This document shows, one piece after another, positions 6,025 through 9,734 of a stretch of 9,734 bases of DNA. The notes beneath the pieces are model-generated. The model was not told the origin of the DNA. It was given only the letters and a program-made list of their open reading frames with translations, and did not search any database. A program made the translations under genes and the position numbers. Positions within the stretch are counted from its first letter, which is position 1; each line of letters begins with the position of its first letter. The stretch spans positions 1 to 9,734 of the forward strand of contig SFJQ01000061.1 of NCBI GenBank assembly GCA_004555855.1, in the 5' to 3' direction. Source of the stretch: [Eubacterium] saphenum. Lineage in GTDB: Bacteria > Bacillota > Clostridia > Oscillospirales > Ruminococcaceae.

Positions 6025-7320
6025 TTAAATCACGGCTTTTGCCGACGCGTCGCTCTGAGGGTCGGGCTCGTCAACCTTGACGATGTTCGCGCCAAGCTGG
6101 CGGAGCTTGATTTCCATATTCTCATAGCCGCGTTCAACGTGGAAAATATCGTAAATTTCGGACGTTCCCTCCGCGCTCAGCGCCGCTATAATCAGCGCTG
6201 CGCCTGCTCTCAGGTCAGTTGCCTTGACGGGAGCGCCGCGCAGCTTCGACACGCCCTCGATAACCGCGACTCTGCCCTCAACGGAGATGTTCGCGCCCAT
6301 TCTGCGAAGCTCATCGACATAGCGGAAACGGTTGTCGAAGATGCTCTCGGTGACCATCGAAGTACCCTTCGCGCAGGTGAGAACTGCGGAAATCTGAGGC
6401 TGCATATCGGTCGGGAAACCGGGGTGAGGCATAGTCTTGATGCTTGTCCCAACGTAGTTGTCACCGCCGATAACGCGCACTGCGTCGTCGAATTGCTCGA
6501 CTTGAACGCCGATTTTGAGCAGCTTGTTTGTAATAGGCTCGAGGTGCTTGGGGATAACGTTCTTAATCAGCACATTTCCCTTTGTTGCTGCAACCGCCGC
6601 CATAAACGTTCCCGCTTCAATCTGGTCGGGAATAACGCTGTAAGTCGTGCCGTGAAGCTCTTTCACGCCGCGGATTTTGACGACATCGGTACCTGCGCCG
6701 ATGATATCCGCGCCCATCGAGTTGAGGCAGTTTGCCAAATCGACAACATGCGGCTCCTTCGCGGCGTTTTCGATAATGGTAAGACCTTCTGCCTTAACCG
6801 CCGCCATAATGCCGTTTATCGTAGCTCCAACGGAGTTTTTGTCAAAGAAAATCTGGTTTCCGACAAGCCTGTCTGCGCTGAGATTTACCATACCGCCGTC
6901 GATTTCGCATCTTGCGCCGAGCGCTGCGAAGCACTTCAGATGCTGGTCAATCGGACGGTCGCCGAGGTTGCACCCGCCGGGCATTGAAACGTGCGCGGAG
7001 TGGAAACGTCCGAGCAGAGTTCCGAGGAAATAGGTTGTCGCGCGCATAAGCTTTGCCTTTTCGTAAGGTATGGACAAATTCTTCAGCTCGCGCGTGTCGA
7101 TTTCAACGGAGTTTTTGTTTATCATGCGAATTTTCGCGCCCATTTCGGACATAATCTGAAGCGTGATGGTAACATCGCTGATGCCGGGTATATTTTCAAT
7201 AATGCAAGGCTCGTCCGAAAGAATAGTTGCGGGAAGAATAGCAACCACAGCGTTTTTCGCGCCGTTTACGGTAACCTCGCCCGAGAGCTTTTTTCCGCCC
7301 TCTATAACAAATTTTTCCAT
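6025..7320 (-). CDS. murA: UDP-N-acetylglucosamine 1-carboxyvinyltransferase
   Basis: MurA transfers enolpyruvate from PEP to UDP-GlcNAc, the first committed step of peptidoglycan synthesis, in the cytosol. The start is set at ATG 7320 (MEKFVIEGG), with AGAGGGGA 11 nt upstream (7338-7331). The open frame continues upstream, but those residues are unlike MurA and overlap the promoter. The product is 431 residues, slightly longer than usual, with an extra polar tail (about 418-431). K22-N23 (NGAKNA), C117 in PGGCNLGDRP (the residue alkylated by fosfomycin; some lineages carry Asp there), D305 (PTDMQ, the general base) and R397 (ERGYE) are all present, so the enzyme should be active and fosfomycin-sensitive at the target level. 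It leads an operon with walJ and a membrane protein. Many Firmicutes carry two MurA copies (murA/murZ); only one is seen here. Confidence 0.95.
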   Translation of the reverse strand: MEKFVIEGGKKLSGEVTVNGAKNAVVAILPATILSDEPCIIENIPGISDVTITLQIMSEMGAKIRMINKNSVEIDTRELKNLSIPYEKAKLMRATTYFLGTLLGRFHSAHVSMPGGCNLGDRPIDQHLKCFAALGARCEIDGGMVNLSADRLVGNQIFFDKNSVGATINGIMAAVKAEGLTIIENAAKEPHVVDLANCLNSMGADIIGAGTDVVKIRGVKELHGTTYSVIPDQIEAGTFMAAVAATKGNVLIKNVIPKHLEPITNKLLKIGVQVEQFDDAVRVIGGDNYVGTSIKTMPHPGFPTDMQPQISAVLTCAKGTSMVTESIFDNRFRYVDELRRMGANISVEGRVAVIEGVSKLRGAPVKATDLRAGAALIIAALSAEGTSEIYDIFHVERGYENMEIKLRQLGANIVKVDEPDPQSDASAKAVI

Positions 7321-7435
7321 AAACAGAAATTCCCCTCTGCCCCCCAACCGGGACATTATTTTGTATTTAATATATGTAAAATGAATAATATTCAGGATAA
7401 ATTCATCGCAGGAAAGCAAAGCCGCCTGCTCACAC
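7321..7435 (-). promoter_or_regulatory. murA 5' leader with two possible hairpins
   Basis: From the predicted start near 7435, the murA transcript has a leader of about 115 nt. On the minus strand it can form GCAGG/CCTGC (7429-7425 with 7412-7408) and ATGAAT/ATTCAT (7406-7401 with 7386-7381). The A/T-rich part after these is followed by a G-rich block (CCCCCC on plus, near 7341-7346) next to the ribosome binding site. No known riboswitch was recognised, and no T run marks an attenuator. Confidence 0.35.
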
Positions 7436-7441
7436 TTTATT

Positions 7442-7470
7442 ATTATACCACACTTTTTACATTTTTTAAA
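7442..7470 (-). promoter_or_regulatory. Extended -10 promoter for the murA operon
   Basis: Read on the minus strand, TATAAT (7447-7442) is preceded by TGG (7450-7448), the extended -10 element. A weak -35, TTTAAA (7470-7465), lies 17 bp upstream. Extended -10 promoters tolerate poor -35 boxes, so this is the best candidate for murA, walJ and the membrane protein gene. Confidence 0.72.
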
Positions 7471-7538
7471 GCCTGAAATGAAAAAAAATCGCAATACCGC
7501 CATTTTTTGTTACTATTCACTAAAAACTGTCGAAAATT

Positions 7539-7554
7539 TGTGGAATTTTCCACA
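7539..7554. promoter_or_regulatory. Inverted repeat TGTGGAA-TT-TTCCACA between murA and dapL
   Basis: A perfect inverted repeat with 7-bp arms and a 2-bp centre lies about 70 bp upstream of the murA -35 and 88 bp upstream of the dapL -35. The right half, TTTTCCACA, differs at one position from the bacterial DnaA box TTATCCACA. It could be a dimeric repressor operator or a DnaA site. It is too short and has no T run for a terminator. Confidence 0.5.
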
Positions 7555-7580
7555 CTCCTGCCCAAATGTGATTTTTCTCC

Positions 7581-7631
7581 GTCAAAAAACCGATTTTTAT
7601 TCCCTTCTGTGAATATTATTGTCAAAAAACC
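7581..7631. repeat. 11-bp direct repeat GTCAAAAAACC, 40 bp period
   Basis: GTCAAAAAACC occurs exactly at 7581-7591 and 7621-7631, 40 bp apart start to start, close to four helical turns. The second copy ends 11 bp before the dapL -35 box. The placement suits an activator or repressor that binds one DNA face twice. A/T-rich intergenic DNA makes A-run repeats easy by chance, which limits confidence. Confidence 0.5.
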
Positions 7632-7642
7632 TCGCGTTAATC

Positions 7643-7671
7643 TTGACAAAAAATGAATTTTGTGATTTAAT
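7643..7671 (+). promoter_or_regulatory. Strong sigma-A promoter for dapL
   Basis: TTGACA (7643-7648) and TTTAAT (7666-7671) have a 17-bp spacer, with TG at 7663-7664 forming an extended -10. Transcription should start near 7678, giving a leader of about 59 nt that carries GGAGG at 7721-7725, 11 nt before the dapL ATG. No riboswitch or attenuator fits this leader. Confidence 0.88.
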
Positions 7672-7736
7672 AGTACTATGGGGTAACTTTTGAAAAATTG
7701 TGTTGCCTTACAAAATTTTTGGAGGATTAGTGAGCA

Positions 7737-8945
7737 ATGGCAAAGTTAAATGAAAATTTCGGCAATTTAAAGAAAAATTATCTGTTTATCGAGATAGCAA
7801 AGCGCATTAAGGCGTATTCCGAGCAAAATCCCGAGGAAGCGAAAAAACTCATCAGAATGGGTATCGGCGATGTTACGCGTCCGCTTGCTCCGGTTGTTGT
7901 GGACGCGATGGTTAAGGCAACAAAGGAGATGGGCGTTCAGGAAACCTTCCGCGGCTACGAGGACAGCGGCGCGGGCTATGATTTTCTGCGCGAGGCGGTT
8001 TCAAAGTACTACAAGAGCTTCGGCGCGGACGTTCCCGCAGATGAAATCAGGATTTCCGATGGCGCAAAGTCCGACTGCGGCAATATCATCAGCATTTTCG
8101 GCAGCGGCAACACCGTTCTCGTCACCGATCCCGCTTATCCCGTTTATGTTGACAGCAATATTATGAACGGAAACAACGTTATTTTCGCAGACTCTACTGA
8201 GGAAAACGGCTTTAACGCGCTGCCCGACAAAAGCGTAAAGGCTGATTTGATTTACCTCTGCTCCCCGAACAACCCGACAGGCTCCGCATATTCAAAGGAA
8301 CAGCTCAGGGAGTGGGTTGACTATGCGCTTGAAAACGACGCTGTTATTATCTACGACGCGGCTTATGAGGCTTTCATCACCGAGGACAACATTCCGCGCT
8401 CGATTTACTGCATTGAAGGCGCGAAAAGGTGCGCGATTGAGATTTGCTCGCTGTCGAAAACGGCAAGTTTTACGGGAACGCGCTGCGGTTACACGGTTGT
8501 GCCGTTTGAGCTGGTGAGAAAGAACTCAAAGGGCGAGGATATCAGGATTGCCGACCTTTGGGCAAGACGTCAGGGAAGCTGCTTCAACGGCGTTTCCTAT
8601 CCTGTTCAGAGAGCGGCGGAGGCTGTTTTCACGGAAGAAGGACAGAAGCAGTGCCGCGAGAATATCGCTTATTATCAGGAGAACGCGCGGATTATTATGA
8701 ACGCGCTCGATGAAATCGGTATCAAGTACACGGGCGGCGTAAATTCGCCTTATGTATGGCTGAAATGCCCGAACGGAATGGACAGCTGGGAGTTTTTCGA
8801 CCTGCTGCTGACGAAGGTGCAGGTTGTGGGAACTCCGGGCGCGGGCTTTGGAAAGAATGGCGACGGCTGGTTCAGACTGACGTCGTTCAGCACGCACGAA
8901 AAAACCGCCGAGGCTATGGAGAGAGTGAAGACGCTGTTGAAGTAA
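7737..8945 (+). CDS. dapL: LL-diaminopimelate aminotransferase
   Basis: DapL is a PLP fold-type I aminotransferase that converts tetrahydrodipicolinate directly to LL-2,6-diaminopimelate using glutamate, bypassing the succinylase or acetylase routes to lysine and peptidoglycan meso-DAP. The 402-residue length and N-terminus (LNENFGNLKKNYLF, 4-17) match the family. Visible motifs are GIGDVTRPLAP (42-52), ETFRGY (69-74), SPNNPTG (176-182), D207 in IYDAAYEAF, K241 in SLSKTASFTGTRCG (the PLP lysine) and R380 in FRLTSF (carboxylate binding). The 10-bp gap to the rhomboid gene indicates one transcript. It is divergent from murA, so two peptidoglycan-precursor enzymes share a control region. MalY/PatC-type aminotransferases are the nearest alternative, but the N-terminal motifs favour DapL. 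Confidence 0.95.
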   Translation: MAKLNENFGNLKKNYLFIEIAKRIKAYSEQNPEEAKKLIRMGIGDVTRPLAPVVVDAMVKATKEMGVQETFRGYEDSGAGYDFLREAVSKYYKSFGADVPADEIRISDGAKSDCGNIISIFGSGNTVLVTDPAYPVYVDSNIMNGNNVIFADSTEENGFNALPDKSVKADLIYLCSPNNPTGSAYSKEQLREWVDYALENDAVIIYDAAYEAFITEDNIPRSIYCIEGAKRCAIEICSLSKTASFTGTRCGYTVVPFELVRKNSKGEDIRIADLWARRQGSCFNGVSYPVQRAAEAVFTEEGQKQCRENIAYYQENARIIMNALDEIGIKYTGGVNSPYVWLKCPNGMDSWEFFDLLLTKVQVVGTPGAGFGKNGDGWFRLTSFSTHEKTAEAMERVKTLLK

Positions 8946-8955
8946 AGGGGTGCTT

Positions 8956-9537
8956 ATGAGTAAATCAAGGCTGAAATTAACCTACAATTCGCCAGTAATT
9001 CTGACATTTTCGATAATTTGTCTGGTGACGCTGCTGGTTGATATGCTGACGCAGGGCGGCTCAAATCGACTGCTTTTTGTGTGTTACGGTCACGCGAATT
9101 TGCTTGACCCGCTGACTTATCTGCGAATGTTCTCGTATGTTTTCGGGCATGCGAATTTCGCGCATTTTGCGGGGAATATCACGATGCTGCTGCTTGTGGG
9201 GCTGATTGTGGAGAACCATTATGGAAGCTGGAATACGGTGATAATGATGGCGGCAACGGCGCTTGCGGGCGGATTGCTGAATATGTTTTTCTTTGACACG
9301 GGGATACTCGGGGCGTCGGGGTTGGTGTTCTTGATGATAATTCTGAGCGCGTTTACGAGTATGAAGAAGGGCGAGATTCCGCTGACGCTGATATTGATTG
9401 CGGCGATTTATCTCGGGCAGGAGATTTACAGCGGGATTGCGGTTAATGATAATGTTTCGCATTTCGGACATCTTTGCGGAGGAGTTTCGGGAATTGGTTT
9501 CGGGATTGCGTTTCATAAGAAGAAGTTTAATGGATAA
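8956..9537 (+). CDS. Rhomboid-family intramembrane serine protease
   Basis: Rhomboids cleave transmembrane segments of other membrane proteins inside the bilayer. This 193-residue protein is close to the minimal six-helix core, without extra soluble domains. The conserved H-x4-H-x3-N pattern appears as H65, H70 and N74 (HANFAHFAGN). The catalytic Ser is S121 in GASG, and the catalytic His is H172 in VSHFGHLCGG, with the small-residue GxxxG packing expected around it, so the protease looks intact. ATG 8956 is preferred because AAAGGGG (8944-8950) lies 5 nt upstream; a GTG at 8950 would add two residues but overlaps that site. It follows dapL by 10 bp and is closed by a terminator. Its codons are richer in GGG, CTG and ACG than those of serC or dapL, perhaps reflecting low expression. 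The substrate is unknown. Confidence 0.9.
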   Translation: MSKSRLKLTYNSPVILTFSIICLVTLLVDMLTQGGSNRLLFVCYGHANLLDPLTYLRMFSYVFGHANFAHFAGNITMLLLVGLIVENHYGSWNTVIMMAATALAGGLLNMFFFDTGILGASGLVFLMIILSAFTSMKKGEIPLTLILIAAIYLGQEIYSGIAVNDNVSHFGHLCGGVSGIGFGIAFHKKKFNG

Positions 9538-9543
9538 GAAGAG

Positions 9544-9569
9544 TCCCGAGCGTGCTGCTCGGGATTTTT
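9544..9569 (+). terminator. Rho-independent terminator after the rhomboid gene
   Basis: A perfect 8-bp stem, TCCCGAGC (9544-9551) with GCTCGGGA (9557-9564), has the loop GTGCT and is followed by five T residues. It sits 6 bp after the stop codon and ends the dapL-rhomboid transcript. Confidence 0.95.
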
Positions 9570-9570
9570 G

Positions 9571-9670
9571 CTTTGTTGGGTCGTGCACCGCGAAGCGAAA
9601 AAGTCTTTTTGGAAGTCTTGAAACCTTTTTCTTCAGAAAAAGGTTCTTGGTCGCCGAAGGCATCCGCTGA
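9571..9670. repeat. Hairpin-rich intergenic segment, possible dispersed repeat
   Basis: A perfect 10-bp hairpin, AACCTTTTTC (9622-9631) with GAAAAAGGTT (9636-9645) and a TTCA loop, is flanked by two small GAA-triloop hairpins, CGC-GAA-GCG (9589-9597) and GCC-GAA-GGC (9653-9661). AAGTCTT repeats at 9601 and 9613. The segment resembles non-coding repeats dispersed between genes in Oscillospiraceae, which often show as spurious small frames. Only one copy lies in this window, so repeat status is not proved, and no terminal inverted repeat or target duplication is visible. Confidence 0.4.
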
Positions 9671-9686
9671 GCCCATGAAAAAAGTC

Positions 9687-9732
9687 TGTAAAAATGGAGC
9701 AAACTGTGGTAAAATAGAAATAACACAGGAGG
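9687..9732 (+). promoter_or_regulatory. Promoter and ribosome binding site of the next gene
   Basis: TAAAAT at 9710-9715 is preceded by TGG (9707-9709), an extended -10. The -35 at 9687-9692 (TGTAAA, 17-bp spacer) is poor. AGGAGG at 9727-9732 indicates that a coding region begins within about 10 nt after the window. The leader would be only about 15-20 nt. Confidence 0.65.
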
Positions 9733-9734
9733 CT

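Noticed and set aside
6010..6987. A 325-codon plus-strand open frame opposite murA
   Set aside because: It mirrors murA, has no ribosome binding site, and its translation is Arg/Cys/His-rich and unlike a folded protein.
7321..7503. A 61-residue N-terminal extension of MurA
   Set aside because: It would start upstream of the extended -10 promoter and through the leader. The residues do not resemble MurA, and AGAGGGGA fits the ATG at 7320.
9398..9670. A 90-codon plus-strand frame running from the rhomboid gene through its terminator
   Set aside because: It lies out of frame in the rhomboid gene, crosses a perfect terminator and ends in the hairpin-rich non-coding segment, with no ribosome binding site.

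Overview
The window reads as a chromosomal segment of an anaerobic Firmicute, most likely class Clostridia, family Oscillospiraceae/Ruminococcaceae. The reasons are strong AGGAGG-type ribosome binding sites, consensus sigma-A style promoters (TTGACA/TATAAT), moderate GC with A/T-rich intergenic regions, the LL-diaminopimelate aminotransferase (DapL) route to meso-DAP, and an ECF sigma factor followed by a membrane-anchored partner of a kind common in this family. The taxonomic call is inference from protein style; no search was run.

Layout. 1-158: upstream region with a perfect-consensus promoter and a heptad-repeat leader. 159-2437 (+): serC-serA, the first two committed enzymes of serine synthesis, closed by an intrinsic terminator. 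2559-4333 (+): an ECF-type sigma factor overlapping by 4 bp (ATGA) a single-pass membrane protein with a C-terminal coiled coil, presumably its regulator. A shared bidirectional terminator at about 4347-4390 separates this pair from a convergent minus-strand operon. 7320-4399 (-): murA (peptidoglycan precursor synthesis), a WalJ/YycJ-like metallo-beta-lactamase-fold hydrolase, and an unrecognised polytopic membrane protein. 7321-7736: a divergent intergenic region of about 416 bp with a murA promoter, a dapL promoter, an inverted repeat and an 11-bp direct repeat spaced 40 bp apart. 7737-9537 (+): dapL followed after 10 bp by a small rhomboid protease, closed by a strong terminator. 9570-9734: a hairpin-rich segment resembling a dispersed intergenic repeat, then a promoter and ribosome binding site for a gene beginning just beyond the window.

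Functional theme. Two biosynthetic blocks feed building blocks (serine; meso-DAP) and one operon commits UDP-GlcNAc to peptidoglycan. The divergent murA/dapL pair puts two peptidoglycan-precursor enzymes on one shared control region. The sigma/membrane-protein pair is a candidate envelope signalling module. All main enzymes are recognisable families. The least explained parts are the coiled-coil sigma partner with a possible second internal start, the polytopic membrane protein behind walJ, the serC leader repeats, and the altered catalytic-glutamate region of SerA. I found no clear evidence of a wholly new multi-gene system, phage, insertion sequence, CRISPR array or stable RNA gene.
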